DNA of 37,874 nt from an uncultured Alphaproteobacteria bacterium (GTDB taxonomy: Bacteria; Pseudomonadota; Alphaproteobacteria; HIMB59), in assembly GCA_902575725.1 (NCBI GenBank), contig CACGSS010000004.1, positions 1 through 37,874 of the forward strand, in the 5' to 3' direction. The notes below the pieces were generated by a model. That model worked only from the letters and a program-made list of their open reading frames with translations. It had not been told where the DNA came from and searched no databases. The position numbers and the translations under genes are program-made. Shown piece after piece: positions 7,493-15,380 of the stretch. Each line of letters opens with the position of its first letter. Position 1 is the first letter of the stretch.

Positions 7493-8680
7493 ATGTCTTT
7501 TAGGGTACTCAAATTTTTAATTAAACACTTAATCAAAACAAGATCTGTTATTATAAAATTTGAGGGAAATGACCATCTTATTGACAACGGCACAGATCCG
7601 TTAATTTTACAGATCAATAATAAGAAATTTTTAAATAAAATTTTTTATGCACCTTCTCTCGTGCTTACAGAAGGATATATGGATAAAGATTACGAGTTAA
7701 GCAATTCGACTTTTTATGAGTTTTCTGAATTACTTCTTGAAAATTATAATAAATACCTTGAAAAAATATCAAATACGCTAATATTCAGAATTATTTTAAT
7801 CATTAATCCACTATTTCAGTTAAATTTCGTTAAGAGTTCAAAAAGTAATGTCGCAAGTCACTACGACTTATCTGATAGGTTGTATGACTTATTTTTGGAT
7901 GAAACTAGGCAATATTCATGCGCATACTTTGAAAATGAAAACGACTCATTAACACAAGCACAAACTAACAAAATGAGCAGACTAGCTGACAAATTATTAT
8001 TAAATTCCAATGATAGAGTTTTAGACATAGGTTGTGGGTGGGGATCACTTAGTAGACATTTTGCAGATCATCATGACTGTAAAGTAAAGGGTGTTTCATT
8101 ATCTGAAGAGCAAATTAAATACTGTAATGACCAACTTAAAAAGTCAGATAAAAAAGAAAATTTATCTTATTCTTTACAAGATTATAGAGATGAAGAAAAT
8201 TCTTATACAAAAATAGTTTCTGTTGGAATGTTTGAGCATGTAGGAAAACCCTTTTACAAAACATATTTTAAAAAAATATATAATTTATTATCTGATGATG
8301 GCATAGCGGTAGTACATACAATCGGCAATATTAGAGTTCCGAAAATGACTCCTGCATTTATTAGAAAATATATTTTTCCTGGTGGCTATATACCATCTTT
8401 GTCTGAGATAATGCCAGCTGTAGAAAAATCTGGTCTTATAATTTCAGATATAGAGGTTCTTAGATTACATTATGCTAGAACACTTTCTCATTGGTTTAAA
8501 AATTTTAAAAAAGAAGAAAAAGAAGTTCTTAAATTATATGATGATAGATTTATAAGGATGTGGGAAGCTTATTTAAATTTAAGTGAATTATCATTTACTA
8601 AAGGTGATAATGTGATTTTCCAACTAGTTTTAACTAAAAAAAGAGACTCATTTCCTTTGGTAAGAAAAAAAATTAATTAA
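7493..8680 (+). CDS. Cyclopropane-fatty-acyl-phospholipid synthase family methyltransferase
   Basis: A 395-residue SAM-dependent methyltransferase of the CFA synthase / mycolic-acid synthase family. The N-terminal ~120 residues form the family's lipid-binding domain. The catalytic domain opens with SHYDLSDRLYDLFLDE and QYSCAYF. The SAM loop DIGCGWGS is at 178-185, followed by GVSLSEEQIKYC, SVGMFEHVG, FIRKYIFPGGYIPS and HYARTLSHWF, all diagnostic. Members add a methylene (cyclopropane) or methyl group to unsaturated acyl chains of membrane phospholipids. Which modification is made here cannot be read from the motifs. It stands alone downstream of a 125-bp promoter region containing an inverted repeat; thiL follows 41 bp later. 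Confidence 0.88.
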   Translation: MSFRVLKFLIKHLIKTRSVIIKFEGNDHLIDNGTDPLILQINNKKFLNKIFYAPSLVLTEGYMDKDYELSNSTFYEFSELLLENYNKYLEKISNTLIFRIILIINPLFQLNFVKSSKSNVASHYDLSDRLYDLFLDETRQYSCAYFENENDSLTQAQTNKMSRLADKLLLNSNDRVLDIGCGWGSLSRHFADHHDCKVKGVSLSEEQIKYCNDQLKKSDKKENLSYSLQDYRDEENSYTKIVSVGMFEHVGKPFYKTYFKKIYNLLSDDGIAVVHTIGNIRVPKMTPAFIRKYIFPGGYIPSLSEIMPAVEKSGLIISDIEVLRLHYARTLSHWFKNFKKEEKEVLKLYDDRFIRMWEAYLNLSELSFTKGDNVIFQLVLTKKRDSFPLVRKKIN

Positions 8681-8721
8681 ATGTCTCTGTTTTTGAATTC
8701 ATATTCAATTATATTTACTTA

Positions 8722-9666
8722 ATGTCATATGAGCAAAAAATTATTAATTATTTGGAAAAGAATTATAAGAAAATAGGTGATGATTGTGCTTATATAAGCT
8801 CAACAAAACAATTAATCTCTTCTGATACTTTAGTTGAAAATAAGCATTTTGATTTAAAGCATTTTACTCCTCAAAACATAGCTCACAGACTTTTTCTTTC
8901 AAATTATAGTGATATTCAATCCTCAGGTGGCGTACCTAAATATATTTTACTAAATATTAGTTTCCCAAATAAAAACTATAATTTTGTGCAACAAATAATA
9001 ACTAATTTTCATAGAATATGCCTAAGAAATAAGATTGAGATAATAGGCGGGGATACTACTTCTTCTGAGAAAATATTTTTATCTTTAACAATTATTAGCG
9101 ATAAAATTAATAATACTAAAATAACAAAGAGATCTAATGCTAAGGTTGATGATAAAATTTATACATTTTCAGGTATTGGATATTCAAAATTAGGATACCT
9201 AAGTTTATATAGTAAGTTTAAATTACCTAATAATTTAAAAAATTTATCAGTGAAACAATTTTTAAAACCTAAAATGTATATTTATCAAGATATATTTAGG
9301 CATCTAAATATTACAAGTTGTATGGATTTATCAGATAGTCTTTTATCAACTTTAGAAACTATTTCGTTGAAATCCAAAAAAAAAATTAAATTAAATAATC
9401 TCAACTCTGTTAATTCTAAGCTTTATAAGTTTTTTAAAGAAGAAAAATATATTTCACTTATTTTATCCAGTGGGGAGGAGTATGTTCCAGTTTTTACCTC
9501 ACCTAAAAACTTATTATATTTAAATAAAAAAAAACTTTTAATTGAAAGGGGTATTAGAATTATATGTATTGGAAGTGTAGAAAAAGGAAAGGGTGTAAAT
9601 CTAAAAAAATTTAATCTTGCCAAAGTAAAAAAATTTGACCATTTTAAAAATAATTACTCTCTTTAA
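8722..9666 (+). CDS. thiL: Thiamine-monophosphate kinase (divergent)
   Basis: ThiL phosphorylates thiamine monophosphate to the coenzyme thiamine diphosphate. The 314-residue protein shows the family order: IGDDCAYI (about 17-24), SSDTLVENKHF, NYSDIQSSGGVP where the family has NLSDIAAMGAxP, IIGGDTTSSE, KRSNAKVDDKIYTFSGIG, MDLSDSL where DxSDGL is usual, and SSGEEYVPVFT where GGEDYELLF is usual. The Asp residues that bind magnesium and phosphate are mostly kept, but Gly to Ser and Asp to Glu changes make it an unusual member. SelD belongs to the same superfamily and its partner mnmH lies next door, but the GDD start and DTLVE motif argue for ThiL. Its 3' end overlaps that of mnmH by 23 bp. Confidence 0.8.
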   Translation: MSYEQKIINYLEKNYKKIGDDCAYISSTKQLISSDTLVENKHFDLKHFTPQNIAHRLFLSNYSDIQSSGGVPKYILLNISFPNKNYNFVQQIITNFHRICLRNKIEIIGGDTTSSEKIFLSLTIISDKINNTKITKRSNAKVDDKIYTFSGIGYSKLGYLSLYSKFKLPNNLKNLSVKQFLKPKMYIYQDIFRHLNITSCMDLSDSLLSTLETISLKSKKKIKLNNLNSVNSKLYKFFKEEKYISLILSSGEEYVPVFTSPKNLLYLNKKKLLIERGIRIICIGSVEKGKGVNLKKFNLAKVKKFDHFKNNYSL

Positions 9667-10684
9667 TAACTCTTTTAATATTTATTAAGTTGATTTTATT
9701 TAAATATATCTCTTTATAAATATTACTGTCATTTTCAGCTCGAGTCTTTTTATAAGCTCTATCGTAATGATATTCAATTAATGATTTCACAAACTGAAAA
9801 TACTCCTTTTTTTTTAAATTTACTTCAATAAGTTTAAATTCCTCTTTTGGAATAATTTTCTTTAATACAATAAGCGCATTTTTCATTAAATCTGGTGAAT
9901 TAGTAAAATATTTGTAATCTTTTAAAATGAATTTCACCCTCTCTGTTAAATTACTCTTTATTTTTATATTTTTACCCAAAGGCATATTTTTCCAAATTTT
10001 ACTTGGAATACTTAACTTACCCACTTTAATACTTTCTGCTTCAACCCATATATTTTTTCTTGAATTGAAAGAGTGAAGTTTTTCATAAATTAATGTTTCA
10101 AATAATTTTTGTGATGGTTGAACAGTATTTGGTATATTTCCCAAAATAGAGCCTTTATGTTTGGCCAAACCTTCAAAATCGATCACTTGATATTTTTTTG
10201 ATAATTCTTTAATAAAAAGTGTTTTCCCTACACCCGTTACACCCATAATTTGGTTAAATTTAAATTTATCAGTATTATTTTCAAAAAAATCTACTACATA
10301 ACCTCTGTAAGTCTTATATCCACCCTCTAATAATGTTACGTCGTAACCTATTTGTTTAAGTACTAAATATAAACTAAGTGATCTAAGACCACCTCTCCAA
10401 CAATAAATTAATGTTTTATTTTTTTTATCAAATTTTATTTTATTAATAATTTTGGAAATATTTGCACTAATAATACTAGCTCCTTCTTTTTTAGCTAAAA
10501 AAGAATTCTCTTTATATTTTAATCCTATTTCATGACGTTGTTTATTTGTTAATACGGGATAATTTACTGATCTTGGGATATGGTCCTCAACAAACTCTAA
10601 TGGGGTTCTTACATCAATTATAGTATTATAATCATCGATAGTAGTACTTTTATACGATGTTTTATTGATGCGCATATTTTTCAT
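9644..10684 (-). CDS. mnmH: tRNA 2-selenouridine (geranyl-2-thiouridine) synthase
   Basis: MnmH (SelU/YbbB) exchanges sulfur for selenium at wobble 2-thiouridine of certain tRNAs, through a geranylated intermediate and using selenophosphate. The 346-residue protein has an N-terminal rhodanese domain: IIDVRTPLEFVEDHIPRSVNYP, then active-site Cys in YCWRGGLRS, then LEGGYKTYR. A P-loop domain follows with GVTGVGKT (about 150-157), DFEGLAKHKGS and WVEAESIKVG. This domain pair is diagnostic. No selD gene is in the window, so the selenium donor must be encoded elsewhere. The start overlaps the divergent DUF3108 gene; a second in-frame ATG is three codons in, so translation could begin at 10675. No Shine-Dalgarno is seen. 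Confidence 0.92.
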   Translation of the reverse strand: MKNMRINKTSYKSTTIDDYNTIIDVRTPLEFVEDHIPRSVNYPVLTNKQRHEIGLKYKENSFLAKKEGASIISANISKIINKIKFDKKNKTLIYCWRGGLRSLSLYLVLKQIGYDVTLLEGGYKTYRGYVVDFFENNTDKFKFNQIMGVTGVGKTLFIKELSKKYQVIDFEGLAKHKGSILGNIPNTVQPSQKLFETLIYEKLHSFNSRKNIWVEAESIKVGKLSIPSKIWKNMPLGKNIKIKSNLTERVKFILKDYKYFTNSPDLMKNALIVLKKIIPKEEFKLIEVNLKKKEYFQFVKSLIEYHYDRAYKKTRAENDSNIYKEIYLNKINLINIKRVIKESNYF

Positions 10685-11417
10685 AATTTTTTTAATAATA
10701 TATCCATATTACCTCAACTCTAAAGTAATAAATCTAAAATATGAAATTGATTGGAAATCAATTCACCTAGCAGACTTATTCTGGAAAATTAAAATTGAAG
10801 ATAATTTATATGAAATTGATTTCACAATTAAAAGTTATGGTGTGACTGACAAAATTTATGGGTATGAGTCTATTACAAAAGTTAGTGGAGAAATTAAAGA
10901 TGATAGCTTCAATCCCATAACTTACAAAAGTAAAACAAAAAGCTCTAAACAGGATAGATTTGAAAATATTATTTTTAACAAGAATGGTACTATATCAAAT
11001 ATTGAAATTTCAAAAGAACTCTCCAGTGATCAAATTAATTTGCAAAATACTTTAATTAATGATTATAAATTTTTCACTGATCCGATATCACAATTAGTTC
11101 AATATTTTATTTTCCAAACAGATTCAAAAAGGTTAATTATTGATGGAATTAACATTTATGAATTATCATCCATTACAAAAAATACTGAAAACTTAAAATC
11201 TAATAATCCTTCAATATACAAGGGAAACGCTGAAGTTATAGATTTAGTATTTCCTTTTTTTAAAGGTCTTTATAAAGAGAATAAAAAAAATAATTTAGAA
11301 GTTATAACGGTTTATTCATTTGAAAAAGAAATAATTAAAATTCCTGCTAAATTTAGGATTAATTCAAAAAAATTTAAAGCTAATCTTCATTTGAAAGAAT
11401 ATGAAATTCTTCAATAA
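10668..11417 (+). CDS. DUF3108-like exported protein
   Basis: A 249-residue protein with an N-terminal hydrophobic signal segment (MRIFFIIFLIIYPYYLNS), followed by an all-beta, charged domain. The pattern YEIDWKSIHLADLFWKIKIED, the later SYGVTDKIYG, and DPISQLVQYF around the middle resemble the DUF3108 family of periplasmic proteins, thought to form a beta-barrel-like lipid-binding fold. Function is unknown. I use the ATG at 10668; a TTG lies immediately before it. The first 17 bp overlap the start of mnmH on the other strand, so each gene's upstream control region lies inside its neighbour. It shares a base with the next gene (stop TAATG), suggesting co-translation. Confidence 0.7.
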   Translation: MRIFFIIFLIIYPYYLNSKVINLKYEIDWKSIHLADLFWKIKIEDNLYEIDFTIKSYGVTDKIYGYESITKVSGEIKDDSFNPITYKSKTKSSKQDRFENIIFNKNGTISNIEISKELSSDQINLQNTLINDYKFFTDPISQLVQYFIFQTDSKRLIIDGINIYELSSITKNTENLKSNNPSIYKGNAEVIDLVFPFFKGLYKENKKNNLEVITVYSFEKEIIKIPAKFRINSKKFKANLHLKEYEILQ

Positions 11418-11848
11418 TGAAAGTAACAAAAAATAGATCAATCTTAAAAACTATAAGTTATAGAATAGTTGGTTTTATAAATACTTTTCTGATAAGTATT
11501 TTTGTTATTTCTTATGGTTCAGAAAACTTTAATGCAACTTCTCCTTTTTATGTAGCTTTAATTGTTTTCATTTTAAAAATGATTTCATACTATTTACATG
11601 AAAGAGTATGGAATTTATACAAATATGGCAGATTTAATCAAAAAGTAATTAGACTCAGATCATTTTTCAAGGCACTCACATGGAGATTAGCCGCATCTAC
11701 AATAACATTTATTTCTGCTATGTTTATTACATCAAACTTAGATTGGACAAAATCCATTGTCATTTATGAAATAATGAACGGTATATTAATTTATTATATT
11801 CATGAGAGAGTCTGGAATAAAATTCAATGGGGAAGAATTAAAATATGA
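11417..11848 (+). CDS. Membrane protein with two DUF2061 domains
   Basis: The 143-residue protein is a clear internal repeat. Residues about 7-71 carry RSILKTISYRIVGF ... YYLHERVWNLYKYGR, and residues about 79-141 carry RSFFKALTWRLAAS ... YIHERVWNKIQWGR. Each half has two hydrophobic helices between a basic start and the HERVW motif, so four membrane segments are expected. This is the DUF2061 family; single-domain members are widespread in proteobacteria and the tandem form is also known. Its function is not established. It is coupled to the DUF3108 gene upstream and overlaps the next gene by 4 bp, so the three are probably one operon. Confidence 0.85.
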   Translation: MKVTKNRSILKTISYRIVGFINTFLISIFVISYGSENFNATSPFYVALIVFILKMISYYLHERVWNLYKYGRFNQKVIRLRSFFKALTWRLAASTITFISAMFITSNLDWTKSIVIYEIMNGILIYYIHERVWNKIQWGRIKI

Positions 11849-12192
11849 ATTTCATATTTAAAATTGAAAATAACCTTATGGAGCTTTTTAAAGGTAATTT
11901 ACCTTTATACAAAAGTTATTGGATTTATTACGTTCTTGTTAATTTCCTTATTTCGGCACCTCTATTGCTCGTCACAAAAATACATATACAAAATTTTATT
12001 TATACATTTTCATTATATCTTGTATTAAATCTAATCTATTACTTTACATCTTGCATTGGTGTTTGGAGAAGTTCTCAAAAATATAAAGGCAATAAAATAC
12101 TATCTTTTTTAGCTAGATTAATCGTAGTAATAGGCATATCTACAACTATCTTAGAATTGAAAACTATCCTAACTATCATTTATAGTTTTTGA
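11845..12192 (+). CDS. Small membrane protein, 115 aa
   Basis: Three hydrophobic segments are visible at about residues 25-45, 50-72 and 88-112. The segment SCIGVWRSSQKYKGNKILSFLARLIVVIG between the second and third helix resembles a motif (GVWRSAxKYKG ... LAkiaVxiG) that I have seen in small proteobacterial membrane proteins of unknown function. There are no catalytic residues to suggest an enzyme. It overlaps the DUF2061 gene by 4 bp (ATGA), implying shared translation and perhaps shared location in the inner membrane. Confidence 0.65.
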   Translation: MNFIFKIENNLMELFKGNLPLYKSYWIYYVLVNFLISAPLLLVTKIHIQNFIYTFSLYLVLNLIYYFTSCIGVWRSSQKYKGNKILSFLARLIVVIGISTTILELKTILTIIYSF

Positions 12193-12240
12193 TTATTTAA
12201 AAGCCTTCAAATATGAAAAAAAATCCATATTATCAATTTC

Positions 12241-12420
12241 ATGGATGATGAAACACAATTAAAAGTTAGAAAATTTCTCAAAAGGTTAGGGATTAGCTCA
12301 CAACAAGAACTTAATCAATTCATTGAAAATAACCCTGATGTAAAGGATCTATCGATAAAAGTATCTTTTGAAATTAATAATAAGAATGTTTTTGAGTTTG
12401 AAGATAAAATAAATAATTAA
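12241..12420 (+). CDS. DUF6494-like small protein, 59 aa
   Basis: An open frame runs from ATG 12241 to TAA 12418-12420. The product starts MDDETQLKVRKFLKRLGISS, continues with QQELNQFIENNPD and ends in a beta-like, charged tail. The pattern MxxExLxxxxRKFLKxxGxxSQxExxxAV, followed by a short lysine/valine strand region, matches DUF6494, a small protein family typical of alphaproteobacteria with unknown role. It fills the gap between the 115-aa membrane protein and the DUF502 gene, with only 5 bp before the latter. Reading frame, position and family resemblance support it being real although it is short and has no Shine-Dalgarno. Confidence 0.75.
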   Translation: MDDETQLKVRKFLKRLGISSQQELNQFIENNPDVKDLSIKVSFEINNKNVFEFEDKINN

Positions 12421-12425
12421 TATAA

Positions 12426-13073
12426 ATGAAAAAAATTCAAAATCATTTTATTAGTGGCATATTAATTGTTGCACCATTAGCTTTATCTATTTACGTTGCA
12501 TGGGTAGTAGTTGGTATTGCAGATAAAATATTTAGACCTTTCATACCTCTAAATAAATTTGGTATTCCATCTGAAATACCTGGTGTTGGTTTAATAGTTG
12601 CTTTTTTATTTTTTACAATTTTAGGAGCCATAGCAGGAAGCTTTTTTGGAAAACTTTATCATCGAGTAGTTGATGCTGTTTTATCTAAAATACCTGGCTT
12701 AAACTCAATCTATAACACAGTAAAACAGATTATTGATACATTTGCTACGACAAAGTCTAATGCTTTTAAAGAGGTAGTTCTTATTGAATATCCTCAAAAA
12801 GATATTTTTGCTCTTGCATTTTTAACAAGTGAAACAAAAGGGGAAATAGCAAAAAGAAAAAATCAAAAAATGATAAATGTTTTCATGCCATCTACACCTA
12901 ATCCAACTACAGGTTTTTTAATGTTTGTTCCATTATCAAAATGTACCAAACTTAATATGTCTGTCGATCAAGCAATCAAATATATCATTTCTGCAGGACT
13001 AGTTACACCCAAAGCACCGGAAATTAAAAAAGCTCTTCCTAAAAAGAAAAAAATTAAAAAGTTAACTAAATAA
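12426..13073 (+). CDS. DUF502 family membrane protein
   Basis: A 215-residue protein with two N-terminal membrane helices (residues about 8-30 and 50-75) separated by a short PFIPLNKFGIPSEIPGVG loop, then a soluble beta-rich domain. KIPGLNSIYNTVKQIIDTF and VFMPSTPNPTTGFLMFVPLS are the hallmarks of DUF502. The C-terminus is a lysine-rich tail. The role is unknown; DUF502 genes lie beside recG in many alphaproteobacteria, as here, where the two converge and overlap by 12 bp. It starts 5 bp after the DUF6494-like gene. Confidence 0.88.
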   Translation: MKKIQNHFISGILIVAPLALSIYVAWVVVGIADKIFRPFIPLNKFGIPSEIPGVGLIVAFLFFTILGAIAGSFFGKLYHRVVDAVLSKIPGLNSIYNTVKQIIDTFATTKSNAFKEVVLIEYPQKDIFALAFLTSETKGEIAKRKNQKMINVFMPSTPNPTTGFLMFVPLSKCTKLNMSVDQAIKYIISAGLVTPKAPEIKKALPKKKKIKKLTK

Positions 13074-15131
13074 TAGTTTTATTGCTTCTTGCTGCTTAAA
13101 AAACATAAGTAACTTATATATATCTTTTTTAAATTTTTCATTTTCATACTCTTTTTTTTCAATCAATTTTTTTACATATTGAAGTGCATCTATTATTAGT
13201 TCTTGATCATGATAAACATTTACAAACTTGAATAATGAGTCACCACTTTGACGATATCCTAATATGTCACCAGTGCCTCTAATTTCGAGATCTTTTTCGG
13301 ATAATTTAAAACCATCTAAGTTTTCTTTGAATATTTTTAGTCGATTTATCGTATTATCAGGTAAATCCTTGCCATATAAAGCAAAACAATAACCTTGATT
13401 GTTACCTCTTCCTACTCTTCCTCTTAACTGATGTAATTGAGATAAGCCAAATTTTTCTGCATTTTCAATTACAATATAATCTGCATTTTTATTATCTATA
13501 CCTACCTCTACTACAGTAGTAGCAACTAATATTTTTATATTTCCTTTTTGAAAATTTTGAATAATTCTTTCTTTTTGATCGCTCTTAATTTTACCATGTA
13601 ACATTTCAACTTCTGAACCAAATATATTCTTCAAAGACTTAAATCGTGTTTCTACATCTTTATACTTTTGAGTCTCTGATGCTTCAACTAAAGGACAAAT
13701 CCAGTAAACCTGAGATACATTTGAAATTTTTTTCTTTAACAAAATTTCTATATCTTTAATTTTGTCAATGTTTGATACTTTAGTTATTATCGGTTTTTGA
13801 AAAGCTGGCTTTTCTTTTAGTATTACCTGTTCAATTTCACCATATTGAGCTAAAGCAAGTGTTCTTGGAATAGGTGTGGCAGACATTAATAGAATATTTG
13901 TGTTTATTCCTTTTTCAGCTAAATACAGTCTTTGTTGAACACCAAATCGATGTTGTTCATCGATTATTACATATGCCAAGGATGAAAAATTTAAATTTTC
14001 TTGAAAAATAGCATGAGTACCAATGATAAAATTGAAAATACCTTTTCCTATTTTTTCATAAATTTTACTTTTATTTTTACTACTTCCAGTGAGTAATATA
14101 GGATTAACTTCTTCACTATCTAAGTGATTTAGTAAATTACTGTAAATTTGATTAGCTAATATTTCTGTAGGTGCCATATACGCAACTTGTTTATGTTTTT
14201 GAATAAAAGGGATTGCTGTTAATAAGGATACAATAGTTTTACCTGAACCTACATCACCTTGTAATAGTACTGTTTCTCGATATTGAGTATTATTATAATT
14301 ATTTATATCGTCTATGATTTTATATTGATTTTTTGTCAACTCAAAAGGTAGCTCATTTATCAATTTTTCTTGTAAATTAAATTTAAGTTTTAAACTTTCA
14401 TTTTTTCTTTTTGTTTTTTCTTTTAAGTATCTAATAGCAAAATAATTTGATACTAATTCATCAACTGCCAACCTTTTTCTAAAATTCTCTCTATTTTCAA
14501 TATCTTCTTTTACAGAGGGAAAATGCATTTTTATTAATGATTCATTAAAACTTGAAAAATTATATTTTTTAATAATATTTTCGTTCAACCATTCATCAAA
14601 TTTATTTAAATGATTTTTTGCGTCATTTAAAACTATTCTGATATCTTTTAATGTGATACCCCTTGTTAAAGGATAAATATTTTCAAAAGTTCTTAACTTA
14701 TCCTCATTTTCTATCTCTTCTATGTAATCAGGGTGTGCTACACTAAGATTGCTTTTATAAAATGATACTTTTCCACTAATAATTAATTCTTTGTTTTCAG
14801 GATATTTTTTTCTAAGAAAATTCCCTCTTATTGAAAAATAAATTATGTTTATGATTAAAGATCCTTTTTCACATTCAATCACGTAGGGTAGTTTAGGATT
14901 GAAAGGAAGATGATGTTTTTTTACCTTAACGAGAGTGGTAATAGTTTGTCCTTTTTCAAGATTTTTAAAGTCAATATCCTGAGTACGATCTATTGATCTA
15001 GTCGGTAAATTATAAAATATATCAATAACTGTGTATATATTTAGATTTTTAAAATAGGACGCTTTCTTTGGACCTATTCCTTTAAGTTTTTCTACATTCT
15101 GATATAAAAAATCGAAACTATTGTCGTTCAT
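13062..15131 (-). CDS. recG: ATP-dependent DNA helicase RecG
   Basis: RecG remodels stalled replication forks and branched recombination intermediates in the cytoplasm. At 689 residues it is close to the E. coli length (693). The N-terminal wedge/OB domain begins with a helix-hairpin-helix-like LKGIGPKKASYF. The helicase domains show LLQGDVGSGKT (Walker A), ILANQI, IIDEQHRFGVQQR (motif II), LMSATPIPRTLA (motif III), ATTVVEVGID and LHQLRGRVGR (motif VI). The ATG at 15129-15131 on the minus strand overlaps the sdhE ATG at 15130-15132 on the plus strand inside the palindrome CATG. A good promoter candidate lies inside sdhE, giving a short leader of about 15 bases. The 3' end overlaps the DUF502 gene by 12 bp. 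Confidence 0.97.
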   Translation of the reverse strand: MNDNSFDFLYQNVEKLKGIGPKKASYFKNLNIYTVIDIFYNLPTRSIDRTQDIDFKNLEKGQTITTLVKVKKHHLPFNPKLPYVIECEKGSLIINIIYFSIRGNFLRKKYPENKELIISGKVSFYKSNLSVAHPDYIEEIENEDKLRTFENIYPLTRGITLKDIRIVLNDAKNHLNKFDEWLNENIIKKYNFSSFNESLIKMHFPSVKEDIENRENFRKRLAVDELVSNYFAIRYLKEKTKRKNESLKLKFNLQEKLINELPFELTKNQYKIIDDINNYNNTQYRETVLLQGDVGSGKTIVSLLTAIPFIQKHKQVAYMAPTEILANQIYSNLLNHLDSEEVNPILLTGSSKNKSKIYEKIGKGIFNFIIGTHAIFQENLNFSSLAYVIIDEQHRFGVQQRLYLAEKGINTNILLMSATPIPRTLALAQYGEIEQVILKEKPAFQKPIITKVSNIDKIKDIEILLKKKISNVSQVYWICPLVEASETQKYKDVETRFKSLKNIFGSEVEMLHGKIKSDQKERIIQNFQKGNIKILVATTVVEVGIDNKNADYIVIENAEKFGLSQLHQLRGRVGRGNNQGYCFALYGKDLPDNTINRLKIFKENLDGFKLSEKDLEIRGTGDILGYRQSGDSLFKFVNVYHDQELIIDALQYVKKLIEKKEYENEKFKKDIYKLLMFFKQQEAIKLLFS

Positions 15132-15378
15132 GAATAATTACTACAAAGATAAATTAAAAAAAATAAAATATCGATGTCAAACATTAGGTATAAAAGAATT
15201 AGATGTAATTTTTGAGAGAATTTATTCAAAACTTGAAAACACTAATGATGAGGCTCTCATTGATCAATTAGATGATTTATTAAAAAATGAAACACAATAC
15301 ATATTCGACGTATTTTTTAATGATTCTTTCAAAGAAGATAGAATTAAGTACCTTAAAATTATAAATTTATCAAAATAA
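15130..15378 (+). CDS. sdhE: Succinate dehydrogenase assembly factor 2 (SdhE) family, divergent
   Basis: SdhE (Sdh5/YgfY) helps attach FAD to the flavoprotein subunit of succinate dehydrogenase. The 82-residue product has the size and all-helical pattern of the family: KLKKIKYRCQTLGIKELDVIF matches the usual RRxxYRxxRRGxxExD, and the second half LIDQLDDLLKNETQYIFDVFFND matches the segment ending in DPDLYxW. The conserved RGxxE motif is reduced to LGIKE, so this is a weakly conserved member. The position between recG and mfd is the standard alphaproteobacterial one and supports the call. I use the ATG at 15130; a TTG lies three codons upstream inside recG. mfd follows 2 bp later. Confidence 0.8.
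   Translation: MNNYYKDKLKKIKYRCQTLGIKELDVIFERIYSKLENTNDEALIDQLDDLLKNETQYIFDVFFNDSFKEDRIKYLKIINLSK
15153..15180 (-). promoter_or_regulatory. Candidate recG promoter inside sdhE
   Basis: On the minus strand TTGACA (15180 to 15175) is followed after 16 bp by TTTAAT (15158 to 15153). A transcript starting about 7 bp further on would have a leader of about 15 bases before the recG ATG and no Shine-Dalgarno. The consensus -35 in this AT-rich DNA is notable. Confidence 0.45.
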
Positions 15379-15380
15379 TA

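Noticed and set aside
8722..9666. SelD (selenophosphate synthase) because mnmH is adjacent
   Set aside because: IGDD start, SDTLVE and GGDT order fit ThiL; SelD hallmarks such as the N-terminal Cys/Sec loop are missing.
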